A stretch of DNA of 64,000 bases from Phytophthora colocasiae (Eukaryota > Oomycota > Peronosporomycetes > Peronosporales > Peronosporaceae), in NCBI GenBank assembly GCA_018806915.1, contig JAGKQI010000049.1, positions 1,240,001 to 1,304,000 on the forward strand. Reading direction: 5' to 3'. A model generated the notes under the pieces. It ran no database searches. It saw only the letters and a program-made list of their open reading frames with translations, and was not told where the DNA came from. The first letter of the stretch is position 1. Each line of letters begins with the position of its first letter. The position numbers and the translations under genes are program-made. Below, in pieces: positions 30,026 to 41,139 of this stretch.

Positions 30026-31903
30026 TTAATAAAACCTGGTCACCGACCTTAAATTCCCATACATTGCTTCTACCTTTGTATCCGATTGTTCCTTCTGAAC
30101 GTCTTGGCTTTCAGCCATCGCGTCACGTACACGGCGTAATACGCTCAATCTCACCGAGAGGAAGTCATCGACTTGTTTACGCACAGCAGAAGGGCTGATA
30201 TCAGCAAGCTCGGAGTCGAGCGACGGCACAGCCTCTCCCCCACCAAGCCCAAGGCTACCGCGTGGCGGAGTGAGCGGAACGCGCGGGTGCGCAAGGCCGT
30301 TCACGTAGAACGGGGTGAAGCCTGTCGAGGCATGCACCGCATTGTTCATGGAGAACTCAACGAGAGGAAGCATAGCGCTCCAACGCTTCGGCGTTTCAGC
30401 GCATACGCTGCGGAGGATGTCCTCCAGAACGCGGTTCACGCGTTCGGTCTGACCGTCGGTCTGCGGATGGTCCGCCGTGGACATGTCCAGTCGAGTGCCC
30501 AGCACCTTGAAGACGGACGTCCAGAAGTGACCCGTGAAACGGGGATCTCGATCCGAGACAATGGTCTCAGGCAGCCCATGCTGGCGGAAGACCCGATCGA
30601 TGAAGATCGTCGCTGTACCAGCACCATCGACGGTGTCCGGCACAGCCGCTAGATGAGCCATCTTGCTCAGACGGTCAACAAAGACCACCACGCCCGTGTT
30701 GCCTGCCGAGTCCTTCGGCAGGCCAAACACAAAGTCCATACTTATGGACTGCCAACACCCAGAGGGTACAGGTAAGCTCGCCAAAGGCGCAGCCGCATGC
30801 GGCGAGGGTTTAACCCGCTGACACGTCTCGCACGTGCGCACATATGTGCTGACCCACTTGTACATCTTCGGCCACCAGTACATGGAGCTCACCGAGCCGT
30901 ACGTCTTCTCGCGACCGAGGTGGCCGCCTGTGGGTGTGTCGTGAGCCTCATAGAGGATACGGTACTTCAGATCCTCATCGTGAGGAACTACCACTCGTGG
31001 TGGGTCATCCTGACCCGTGCTGTAGTACAGCAGACCGCCTTCCAGGCTGTAGCGTTGGAGTCTCGCCTTTAGGCGTCGTGACAGAGTCACCTTTGAGTCT
31101 TTAAACTCATCGCTCCCCAGAGCTTGGAGCAACGCGACACAAGAGTCGTCCTGAGCGTACGCTGCTCGAACCATGTCCGTCACGGACGACGTCACCGAGG
31201 TGACATGAGATAACTCATAGTCCGGGCGACGTGATAACGCGTCAGCGAGGACGTTCTGCCTGCCAGGCTTGTACTTCACCTCGAAGTTATACTCCGCAAA
31301 GAAGGAGAGCCATCGGGCCATCCTCTGCGAGAGGTGAGGCGACTGCGTCGCTGTGCGTAGTGACGCATGATCCGTGTAGATCACAAACGGCTTGGAGCCG
31401 AGCAGGTGAACCCTGAATTTGACGAGAGCGTACTTCATCGCAAGTAGCTCCTTGTCATGAACTGGATAGTTCTTCTCAGCAGCCTTGAGCTGTCGCGACT
31501 CAAACGCAATGACGCGTTCGCGCCCTTCGGCGTCCGCTTGTAGCAAAGCACTGCCGATGGCAAAGTCAGAGGCGTCACAGACGACAATAAACGGACGAGC
31601 GGGGTCTGGCAGCGCCAGTATCGGTGCCTGAAGCAGGCTATCCTTGATACAAGTGAACGCATTCTCGTGCTCGGCACGCCATACCCACTCGGCATCCTTC
31701 TTAAGGAGATCCGTCAGTGGCCGAGCCAACTCAGCGTAGTTCTCGCTGTACTTGTGCAAGTAGTTGGCCAAACCCAGCCACTTACGCAAGTCCTTCTGGT
31801 TCAAGGGAACCGGCCAATCCACAATGGCCTTGACCTTTGCTGGATCAGCACGAAGGCCATGCTTCCCAATGAAGCACCCTAGGAAGGATTTCTTCCGCGC
31901 CAA
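30026..31903 (-). pseudogene. Chromovirus RNase H and integrase
   Basis: 625-codon frame that starts inside the RT thumb (FLGCFIGKHGLRADPAKV). RNase H follows (IVVCDASDFAIGSAL). The integrase has its HHCC region (HDTPTGGHLGREKT.., CETCQRVK) and DDE residues: D in SISMDFVFGLP, D in IVSDRDPRF, E in DGQTERVNRV. Catalytic residues look intact. It is out of frame with the preceding RT because of a single-base shift near 31885-31900. Confidence 0.88.
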
Positions 31904-33911
31904 AGACGCACTTGTCTGCGTTGGCGTACAGCTTGTTCGTGCGCATGCACTCGAGCACAGCTCTCACGTGTTCCACGTGCACCTCAACGTCAGTCTTGCC
32001 GTGTTCGGCCTGACTGTGGACGAACACGTCGTCAAAGTACGTTTGTGCGAATGCCCGTAGGGGCCTGAACAGCTGCGTCACTAGACGATTGAACGTTGCG
32101 GGCGCGTTCGAGAGCCCTTGGGGCATGACGAGCCACTCCCAGAGCATACCGCTCGGGGTGCTCACCGCTGTAAGCGGAATATCACTGGCTCGCATGAGCA
32201 GCTGATAGCACCCATCGACTAAGTCGAGTGCACTGTACATGGTGCAACCCACCATGTTGTTCTGAAGAACATCCTTCCTAGGAATCGGCGTCTGCGCCGG
32301 AATCGTGGCAGTGTTGAGCTTGTTAAAAGCGTGAACGATACGCCACTTGCCATTCGGCTTTCTGACACAGAACGTTGGCGCGGAATGCGGAGACTTGCGC
32401 TCGCGCACGAGACCCGCCGCGTGCTTCGCACGGAAGAAGGCGTCAATGACGTCGCATTGCTCTTTAGGAAGAGGCCACTGTCGGGTCACGCAGTACTTAG
32501 TTCCGGGAACTAAGTCGATCTCATGACGAACGCCTCGGTCGGGAGGCAGGCCACTCGGTGGTTCCTTCGAGACAACGTCTCCATATTCCTTCAGCAAGGA
32601 GTGGAAGGGATCCGAGGGATTCTTGAGGATCTCCGATCCACTCCTGGCGTTCAACGCCTTCTTGACTTCGGCCAAGACGGACTCGTCAACGAGGGACGAC
32701 GAGTTTAACTCCTCCTCAGGTCGAACGATGACCACCTCGGCGAATTCGCCAGCCTTCAAGGCATCGCCAAAGTCGGCGAAGGACATCTCTTCTAGCTCAA
32801 GGAGCTTGTCAACACTTGGCAAGTCGTCCAGCAGGACACTGCCTTCGGCACTACCGCCCACTCCATCAACCAGAGTGTATAGCTGCCCACAGCCCTCCGG
32901 TGCGTCGGCACTTGACGTCACGGATGACTCAGACGCAGAGCGTCTCGCCCGAAGGGCCTTACGACGTCTTCGCCTAGCCGAAGATCGTCTACTCGACGGA
33001 GTACGTGCCGTCGCACAAGTTTCGGCCTCTCTCGGCCCAGTGTCAGGGACACTCAGCGATCCACTCGGTCGACGACCGATGCCGCTCAGCGGAGTACGTG
33101 CCGCTGCACAATCAATGACCGTAACAGGTCCAGTGTCAGAGACACTCAGCGATCGACTTGGTCCACGACCAGTATCACTCGACGGAGTACGTGCCGCCCC
33201 ACAGTTCACGGCCTGGTAAGGCCCGATGCCATCGGCATCCAGTGACGGTCCATGACCGGCGTCACTCGGGTTACGTGAGCTTTGCCCACACGTTGACTCA
33301 CTGCCAACCAGCGCTATGCGCTCAACAGGGCTGCGATCCTCGCACTCGGTGCTGTCCACTAACTCGGACACACCGACTTCCAGCATCATTGCCGACTCGG
33401 CTCGATGCTCGCGCCAATAGCGCTTCTGCTTCCTAGCAGAGGTGGGTTCATGACTCGCCAAAGCTCCACTAGGAGAGAAGTGCGTAGCACCTAAGGTCTT
33501 CGACCTCCAGTCGATCCATGGCTCGTGGCGCTCCAGCCACGCCATACCAAGGATGAGGTCGTACCTCGAATCCAGGTCCAAGACCAAGCAGCGTTCCACG
33601 CTGTCGAAGTCCAGGAACTTCAGCCGTAGGTCCATCGGGACCTTGGCTGCCGTGACACGGACGCCCGTCGCTAGACGGACAGTGACGGTGTCACCTCTTC
33701 GCGCTCGAAGCGCCTCAGCATATTGCTGACTACCCTCAACGGTGGAGCGTCTGACGTAGTTGCCAGACGCTCCTGAATCGATCAACACGATCCACGGCTT
33801 CTCGAAGCCCTTCACGTCCACATGGACGACCAGCAAGCCCTGCTTGCTCACACGTTCCGTGTTCAAGAGCACGGAGCTCTTTCGGGCTGAGCCCCAGTGC
33901 CTCTCACGCAC
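31845..33911 (-). pseudogene. Chromovirus protease and reverse transcriptase
   Basis: 688-codon frame. The protease site IDSGASGNYV is near residue 44. A Ser/Arg-rich linker with three imperfect ~28-residue repeats (TPSSDTGRGPSRSLSVSDTG-type) spans ~215-310. RT follows (FCVRKPNGKWRIVHAFNKLN, MPQGLSNAPATFNRL, catalytic TYFDDVFVHS). The frame ends just after the RT palm because of a shift; the RNase H/integrase frame overlaps it. Confidence 0.88.
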
Positions 33912-33949
33912 TGCAGAACTCAGTTCTTCCCCAGTAGACCGCCCCGCGT

Positions 33950-34922
33950 CTACTGGGAGCCGTCGTTTCCCTGGGCAGAGCCCAAAGCGGGACCCGCGAC
34001 AGGGTTGCGGCCATTCTGGTCGGCGCGCTCTTTGCGCAGAGGGCAGTTGGGCCTCAGGTGTGTGGGACTACCACACGTGTAGCACCGACGAGTGCTCATA
34101 CGCTGCACCGCAGCTCGTAGCTCGGCTACTTCATCTTCAGCATAGCTGAGGTCCATGGGTTCAGGTCCCCGGACCCTGTGCTATTAGCACCGACCCTCGA
34201 CAACTTAAAGTTGTGTTCAGCATTCAATGCCACGCTAACAGCGTCCTCGAAGGTGCGAGGATTCTGACGGAATGCCTCCGTCCTGGCCACGCCAGCTCTC
34301 AGACCTTCCATGAAGATAGTCACAGTGACCACCTCAGGTAGAGGATCGGCAGCCATGCCGGCAATGAGCGTGCGCAGCTCTTGGACATAGTCCACCAGGT
34401 CCTTCTTGCCCTGTCGGCAAGCGAGGAAGCGTGACCGCACGCGATACGCCTGGTTAGGTGGAGCAAATACTTGCGTAAGTTTGGCCTTAAGCTCACCCCA
34501 AGTGGGGAAGGCCATTTCTACCGACGTCCCAGACGTCAAGGCCCATTCTCGTGCTCGACCTTCGAGCTTAGAGATGGCGAACGCCACGCGTTGGCCTTCC
34601 AACTGGAGCATAGCGGCCCTCATGGCCATCTCGACCTCTCGGGTCCACAATAGGAGGTTCTCTCCTTCGTGCCCGTGAAAGGTCTTCACGCTGAGCGTGA
34701 CGGGCTTAGCTCGGAGCGGGATTAACTCCTTTACATTCCGCTGAATGTGCTCAACGAGAGCGTTCTCGTACGAGGCAAATGCCTCCAGGCGCGCGTTGAC
34801 GGCCTCCGGCCCTTGAGACGCAAGGTGCGCCATACCTTCAGGGCCCAGCAAGGACGTAAGCTTGTTAAGCGTGTCCCGCTGACTCGAGTCAAGTGAGCGT
34901 ATGCTTCTGGCTCCATTCTCAC
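33950..34922 (-). pseudogene. Chromovirus gag
   Basis: The main frame 34851-34126 is a Ty3-type gag core ([40 protein letters not shown]). It may begin further upstream. A shift near 34150-34175 moves the reading into 34156-33950, which carries the zinc knuckle CYTCGSPTHLRPNC (CX2CX4HX4C). A stop at 33950 separates gag from pol. Confidence 0.85.
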
Positions 34923-34973
34923 AGAGAAACAGTCTTCAACTCAGGAGTTGGATTGACTACAAGTGCTACCAGA

Positions 34974-35385
34974 TGCAGCGGGGCTGCGTAGGTGTGCACG
35001 GCACAGAGGAAGTTGGGTTGACTCGTAGAGTCCTGCTTGCAAGGCACTAGCCTTCGGTTCTATACAAGAACCAAGTAGTCCACTAAATACGGGACTCTCA
35101 CAATCAGTGTCCCTATAATAAAGGAACTAACACTAATTATGTAAAATGCAAACTGATTTTTATTTATTTTATTGCCCTAATCCTGAATGTAACGGATTTA
35201 GTATCTAACATACTAAATCCTAATCAAATGTAATGTGTGGCTCTGAGCTAACAGCCAGCAACTGGCTACATGTGTGACGTGTGAGAAACACTATGTGTTG
35301 TACACGGATCTGTGACTTGTGACCTGGATGGTGTATACCACACCTATTGTAGCCAAGGCGCGCAGCGCCGTGTAACCCCGTTACA
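34974..35385 (-). repeat. 5' LTR of the 27.5-35.4 kb chromovirus
   Basis: 412 bp. Just inside it on the minus strand is TGGTAGCACTTG, a candidate tRNA primer-binding site. Confidence 0.9.
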
Positions 35386-35390
35386 GGTCG

Positions 35391-37898
35391 TGTAACTTCA
35401 AGCACATGCTGCCGGATTTTCGATACAGCTTCGAACTCCTCTCTCAAACTCTGGGCTTCCTCCAGCCCAACAACACCGTCTAAACGGTCCAAAATGTCAC
35501 TTCGATTACAGTGAAGCTTGTAGTTCAGAGCTATCCACGTAGTAGAACAGCACACCATATAAAGTCGGAAGTGATACTTGCCCGTTGGCTTGGTGGGGTT
35601 GTACACGATCATGTGTCGGCCTTGGCGAGTTCTGCAGGCGACACTAGCCTCGTCCAAAGCAACATTGCGTCCGACATTAACGTACTGCCCCCCGGTGATC
35701 TTTAGTAGATTCAGAAGCGGCCTAATCCTTGCCGCAGCATCTTTCTCAAGAGTGGTTGGCGAAGCATTGAAGCTCAGGCAACGCCGAAGGAGCTTGAATC
35801 GATACAGTGACATGATAGAATCTAGAGCGGTTGTAGATCCTCCAAACACTAAGTCTTCGGCTTGTTGACCCCAATAGTTTGCGTACTCCCCTTATCATTC
35901 ACAGCCATTAAGAACAAAATTCCGAGGAAAGTCATCAACTCGTCCAGCGTGAACGGGTTGCCGATGCGAATATCCTTTAAAGTAGCGTAGTGATTCGTCT
36001 CGTGTAATGTCTGGCGCCAGAAAAATAGTGGTATGTACGCAAAAAGCTTGAGCAGGCAGAGTGCTCGAAAAGGTGCTTGTACTCAGGGCGGATGTGGGTC
36101 TTGGTTGTACCGTCGGCATGCGCATACAGGTAGGAGGAGATTCAACGTCTTCTCCGGGGACAAATCGCATGTTTCTAATCGCCTCCACCTCTGATAGACT
36201 CGTGGGAAGAACGCTGCCAGGATCGAACGCTTCAATGGGGTCTTCCACTAGGTCGGAGGCTTCAGAGTCGATGTCAAGCTCCTCACCAGGATCAGGCCCA
36301 CGAGAACACGCCAGTTAGGAGTTTTCAACTGTGTAAGTGCAACGTAATTCTGATACCACGCTGTGCGACGCCAGCGTTGATGATCTCCGTTATTTTGAAA
36401 TTGACTATCCAGCCATCGGATTTGAAAGAGAGTAGCGTTCTTCCCTTCTTCACAGAACGGTAAATGCGGCCGACAATGTAGGATGTACCAATCGGTCTGT
36501 ATGCCCAGCCTTCATCCACGTTTCATTGTCAGGTGTGAACGCGACCAGTTTGTCAATGTAGACATCTTGGAGTAGGATAGGCGTGGATCGTGGTGTTGTT
36601 TTGGCCTCATTGGGTGATCGAGATGTTGGGGTGTTCGCACGTGATGAAGATGGCGCAAGATTCATCGTGTCTGGACTACTGGCACCTCCGCTAATCACAG
36701 ATACTCCGTCACTATCACCTCCATCGGCCACTGATATAACGTCGTTGTCGCCAGTGTAACGGGTAGTACCGACACTAAAACTACCGCCACAAGATGCTCG
36801 AACATTGAGACACCGTGAGTTATCAATTTCACCAACCGTGATGTTATTGCCAGCGCTTGCAACTGCTGCACTGCTTGAAACACACCCATACATTTCTGCC
36901 CGTCCAGTATTAGACTTAGGTTCGTTGCTAGCAGCCAAGCCAACACGCCCAACACTAGCAACCCGTCCACCATGAATAGTGCGACCACCTCTAGCAGTGC
37001 CACCTCTAGCCGTACGCCCACCTCTAGAAGTGCGCACATCTGCGGTAGTACGCCCACCACTAGACACACGCCCATATCTAGCCGTACGCCCATGTTTAGC
37101 TGTACGTTGTTCGCTAGTGCCACACGCACGACGAACATCATTTCCACCACTAGTACCAGCACTACCACTCGAAGAAAGTTCATCACCATTAGCACGACCA
37201 TTGTCCGAAGCTCGTCCACCAGTAGTGCCAACAATACCACTCGAAGCAAGGTCATCACCAGCTGGACGTTCACTGTCCGAAACTCGTCCACCACTAGTGC
37301 CAGCAATACCTCTCGAAGAAAGTTCATCACCAGTAGCACGATCGCTGTCCAAAGCTCGTCCACCACTAGTGCCAATACCACTCGAAGCAAGGTCATCACC
37401 AGCTGGACGTTCACTGTCCGAAACTCGTCCACCACTAGTGCCAGCAATACCTCTCGAAGAACGTTCATCACCAGTAGCACGATCGCTGTCCAAAGCTCGT
37501 CCACCACTAGTGCCAGCAATACCACTCGAAGCAAGATCATCACCAGCTGGACGTTCACTGTCCGAAACTCGTCCACCACTTGTGCCAGCATTACCACTCG
37601 AAGCAAGTTCATCACCAGCTGGACGTTCACCTCGAAGCGCACGTTCACCTCGAAGCGCACGTCCACCACGAGCAAGTTCATCGCTGCCAACTTGGCCACT
37701 CGAAACAAAGTCATCACCAGCAGCACGTCCAATGGCCGAAGCACGACCGTCACTTGTGCCAGCCAAAGCACCCGAAGCAAGTTCATTACTAGCACTTCGA
37801 AGTGCACGACCACGAGCAGATTGTCCACCAATCGGATGTTCAGCAGCTGCACGCCTACGTCTCGACGTACGTACACCACTAGCAGAACTCACGCACAC
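35391..37898 (-). pseudogene. piggyBac transposase, N-terminal half fused to the shared repeat region
   Basis: The frame 37898-36450 starts with the same Arg-rich N-terminus and 72-bp repeats as the DOT1-like protein. It then diverges into Gly/Arg- and Ser-rich sequence and a piece typical of oomycete piggyBac N-termini (GWAYRPIGTSYIVGRIYR in a second frame at 36519-36325). Transposase homology goes on through 36248-35895 and 35849-35391 (LFFWRQTL.., TLDELMTFLGIL, VALDEASVACRTRQGRHMI). Shifts occur near 36520, 36340, 36280, 36060 and 35890. The frame meets the chromovirus at the GGTCG duplication and resumes at 27507. Non-functional as it stands. Confidence 0.75.
37180..37640. repeat. 72-bp coding repeats, right arm
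   Basis: About seven units of 72 bp (one shortened by 3 bp near 37375) on the minus strand, with the same units as the left arm but more of them. Confidence 0.8.
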
Positions 37899-37909
37899 GC
37901 GACGTTTGG

Positions 37910-38896
37910 TAACTACACAGCAAGCATAACGATGTCACTAACACAGAACACCTCTACAATATAATTCCGCTCACCTGGGCCAGTAACGCCACCCTCATCA
38001 TCCACTGCTGCTGATCCACGGCGCTTGGAAACTGCATATCACATAGCACAACGTCAGCATCTTGTGTCCATCTCACAACACGGCTTCCCCCACCTCGGCC
38101 AGCGGCGTCACTAACAACAACTCCTACACGATGCTCGTGAGCTACATACACAGTACGCAAATAACGTCAACAACCACAGCACCCACACAGTCCATGTAGT
38201 TCTTTCTCACCTCTACCGACAGTACCAGCGTACGCTGTGCCAGCATCGTCCCGATGTCCAAGTCCTACAAAACACATAGCAGCATCAGCCATCAGAAGCA
38301 CCACCTCCATAAAGACCTCACACACCTTGCACAGCACCGATGAGATGTAGTCCGCCTGCTGCTCGATGCTTACCACCTGCACCTTACGCATGCACACAAC
38401 ATTAGCAACTAGTGCACCGTCGTCCAGTACACATTCATCACGCACCTTGGACGTTGGTGTCAACGGCTGCACCGGTGTCTTGCGCTGCACCGCGACACTG
38501 CTGTACTGCGCCGCCACCACGCTCTGCCACTGATTCTCGTAGCTCGTCACCTATAGCACATACACGAACAATGTCAAGTACACGTAGCACCAAATCACAC
38601 CATTCTTACTTAACTTGGACGGCATCATGGAGGTGTTGCATCAAGGCGTCTTCGCCGAGAAAGAAGTCGACCCCTTCCTCACCATTATAACGCCCACGAG
38701 GGACGATGTACTGGTATCGCGAGTCCAAGCTCCGGCCACTTGGTCGCTTTGATGTCCACCCATCTTTTAATAACGCCGCCCACACATCACGAAACCGAAC
38801 GCCCCACGCGGTGGACGTATCAAGCCGGCGTCGCTTGCTGACTTGCCCTGGTGGTGGTGCCTTCTTCTCTCCGGGTGCTTCTTCACTAAGCGTCAT
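37910..38896 (-). CDS. Right-arm gene, 5' exons: transposon-associated protein
   Basis: Exon 1 (38896 to ~38610) encodes a basic start and a module with VWAALLKDGWTSKRPSGRS, YQYIVPRGRYNGEEGVDFF, which I recall from oomycete repeat-associated proteins but cannot name. Joining at GTTAAG to the acceptor before GTGACGAGC (38550) keeps the frame (VTSYENQWQSVV). Further short exons: ~38550-38445, ~38370-38330, ~38265-38208, ~38130-38085 and ~38030-37977, with 60-75 bp introns. The position matching the left-arm TAG stop is CAG here, so this copy is the better preserved. It may be the 5' part of the transposase transcript. Exon limits are approximate. Confidence 0.4.
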
Positions 38897-39569
38897 GAAT
38901 TCTCCGAAACGGGAGGGGGAGGGAAATGCTGGACGGTCGCCACGCGTCGTTGTTCGCGATTAATTTTAACAGGTCGCATTTTGATAGTTCACTTGTTGTT
39001 TTGTAATTTATATGCTATGTGTTTTTGAAATAATTAAGTTTCAATAAAAATTAATTCTGGCATTCAAAGGCATTTATTCCAGTTTGCTAGCTGTTTGTAG
39101 AAGAAGCTAATTGCGAACACGTAGGGAATGATAAAGCCATTCTGGACTGCCATTAACAAGCGGAAAGTGTTTGTGTAGACGTAGTCGTTGCAAGCGCGGC
39201 GCCAGTGCTCATGCAAGACAACATCCAAACATCATCATTCCAAGCATGGCGTTCAAAAACGTGGCTCATGTTTGACGTAATTTTTGATTTGTTACCTGAA
39301 GCTGCTTCCCACCAACTTCTTTTTATCCAATTAGAGTATTCTTCCAGATTTTTTGTTTAGCTCCAGGATATCGGCCTATCAGATCGCCAACTTGAAAGGC
39401 GCATGATGTGCCCTTAGAGGTTGATGAAGGAGGTATCCTCGTGCATCTTGCGAGATTTGAGGCATGGATGATCTTGCGATCTGTCTCTAAAAGGGCGCCT
39501 GAGGGCCCTTTTACAAGACATTGACTTAACTTTGTATACTATAGTTTAGTCCATTGCTTCGCAGAAGGG
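38897..39569. other. Right sub-terminal region of the piggyBac-like element
   Basis: No gene seen. It contains AT-rich sequence and, from 39390, GC-rich blocks (AAAGGGCGCCTGAGGGCCC) resembling those near the left end, possibly transposase-binding sites. Confidence 0.5.
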
Positions 39570-39940
39570 TTAAGAGATAGAATATCGAGTTCCTCCAGAG
39601 ATACGTAGTCGCCCCTTTGGTGGATATTGTGGTCAATGTAACTTCGAGGTATAAGGAAGAAATTAGTTGATTAACAGATATCGGACTTCTCGTTTTGCTA
39701 ACTAAGACTTAAGGGTGCTGGTTTTTGCGTACCTAAAATCTGTTCTAAAGTTGCGCTAATTGCACTAAAAAATTGTAAGATAAAGAAATAGATTGCAGTT
39801 TTTAGTGCAGTATTTAGGGCAGATTAGCTGCCTACTGTTCTACCGGTATGGCCGCGACCCGGGTTTTGTAGTATGGATCGCTTGTCGAGCTCTGATTGGT
39901 AGAAAACCACCCAACCGTAACCTAAACCCAAACCCCTTTG

Positions 39941-40074
39941 CGCTCGCTAAAGCTCGCTAGTGAGGTGAACCGCTCGCCGCGCACGCGCGTCTCGCTGCCT
40001 TAAGAGGGAATGTTGGGCGCTCACTAAAGCTCGCTAGGGTGGTGAACCGCTCGCCGCGCACGCGCGTCTCGCTG
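39941..40074. repeat. 57-bp direct repeat, two copies
   Basis: 39941-39997 and 40018-40074 both start CGCTC.CTAAAGCTCGCTAG and share CCGCTCGCCGCGCACGCGCG. They lie inside the DNA transposon, beside a C+A-rich tract (AACCTAAACCCAAACCCC). Confidence 0.8.
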
Positions 40075-40601
40075 ACTGGGGGGTGCCCCGTTGGGGCTTG
40101 ACCGGTATTGTCGGGAATCTCCTGGGACCGAAATCCACCAAAAACGACCATAAACGACCAAAAACGACCATGTCCTGAAAAATATCCTGTATCCCCTGAC
40201 AACAAAATCAGCCAATCGCGAGCCATAAAGTCGCTGCTTGCAAACTCTTCAGGAGAAGGAGACCGCAGAATGCACCAGATAGCTTCGCCATCACAGGCGC
40301 ATACCACGCGGTTGAGCATCATCACCGCTCTCAAGTACCCCGTGTAGTTGCACAGGTATGTGGAGTCACTAGCCGCCAATCCTACGTGTCTTATTGGGTC
40401 AACTAATGCTTTGCTCGAAACCATATCCTTCAGAGAGACTTGTAAGCATCGCATGCTGTGTTACAGCAGTTAGCTGACTGGAATCTGTTCTGTTAGCGTC
40501 ATCAATGGGTGTCTCCTGTAGCAATTCGAGACGCTGGTGATACACGCACGCTCTTCACCACGAATCGTGCGCGCAATCTACTAGGTCCACGACAAAATAC
40601 T
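40075..40601. other. Left interior of the DNA transposon, no gene assigned
   Basis: A short array of AAACGACCA units lies near 40138-40170. A minus-strand frame (40454-39957) has no recognisable domain and runs through the GC-rich direct repeats, so it is not called a gene. Confidence 0.35.
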
Positions 40602-40606
40602 ACGGA

Positions 40607-41028
40607 TGCAGCGGGGCTGCGTAGGTGTGCACGGCACAGAGGAAGTTTAGTTGACTCGTAGAGTCCTGCTTGCAAGGCACTAGCCTTCGGTTCTATACAA
40701 GAACCAAGTAGTCCACTAAATACGGGACTCACAGAGTCAGTGTCCCTATAACAAAGGACTAACACTAACTATGTAAAATGCAAACTGATTTTTATTGACT
40801 TTATTGCCCTAATCCTAAATGTAACGGATTTAGTATATAGCATACTAAATCCTAATCAAAATGCAACGTGAGGCTCTGAGGCCATCTACGTATCTACTCG
40901 TGTGTGCCACACCATTATGTACCCACATAAATGTATCCATGAGTGTCACACACCATTGTGTACCCACATAAATGTATCCACGTGTGTCACACACCAACGA
41001 GAAACATTCGTGTAACATCTACGTTACA
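40607..41028. mobile_element. Solo LTR of the 27.5 kb chromovirus family
   Basis: 422 bp, clearly related to the 412-bp LTRs at 27513 and 34974 (same TGCAGCGGGGCTGCG start, GTTACA end). The target duplication is ACGGA (40602-40606 and 41029-41033). It differs by several indels, including an internal ~44-bp tandem duplication around CCCACATAAATGTATCCA. It arose by LTR-LTR recombination inside the DNA transposon. Confidence 0.9.
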
Positions 41029-41139
41029 ACGGAGCTATCAGGTATTCATCATGAAATTCGATCTCTCTTTTGAATTTTGGGATCATGTTCGACGAGACAT
41101 GACTCTTATTTGCTAATGCTCGTAGTTCCTTATAGAATC

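Larger units (their letters stand above)
27513..35385 (-). mobile_element. Ty3/gypsy chromovirus inserted in the piggyBac transposase
   Basis: 7,873 bp between 412-bp LTRs (TGCAG..GTTACA on the plus strand) with GGTCG duplicated at 27508-27512 and 35386-35390. The LTRs differ at one base that I can see (GGCGCAGAGG versus GGCACAGAGG). On the minus strand the purine tract GGTTTGGTGGGGGGGG directly precedes the 3' LTR. Gene order on the minus strand is gag, zinc knuckle, protease, RT, RNase H, integrase, chromodomain, followed by ~1.3 kb that carries a plus-strand ORF. Insertion is recent and post-dates the piggyBac element. Confidence 0.93.
23015..39569. mobile_element. Giant piggyBac-like transposon with cargo genes (16.6 kb including a nested retrotransposon)
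   Basis: TTAA lies at 23011-23014 and 39570-39573, the fixed piggyBac target. The termini CCCTTCTGCG-GT-GCA and, reversed, CCCTTCTGCG-AA-GCA match at 13 of 15 bases. Sub-terminal blocks rich in GGGCGCAT/AAAGGGC occur at both ends (23030-23115, 39390-39520). Inside are inverted arms of ~1.3 kb or more (23650-24950 versus 37,500-38,620), a DOT1-like domain, a 45-bp minisatellite and a decayed DDE_Tnp_1_7 transposase. Without the nested Ty3 element and its duplication it would be ~8.7 kb, large for piggyBac elements known to me. Confidence 0.75.

Noticed and set aside
39925..39945. Telomere-like AACCTAAACCC tract
   Set aside because: Too short and degenerate, and internal to a DNA transposon.
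39957..40454. 165-codon minus-strand frame left of the solo LTR
   Set aside because: No recognisable domain, and it runs through the GC-rich direct repeats; cannot be supported as a gene.
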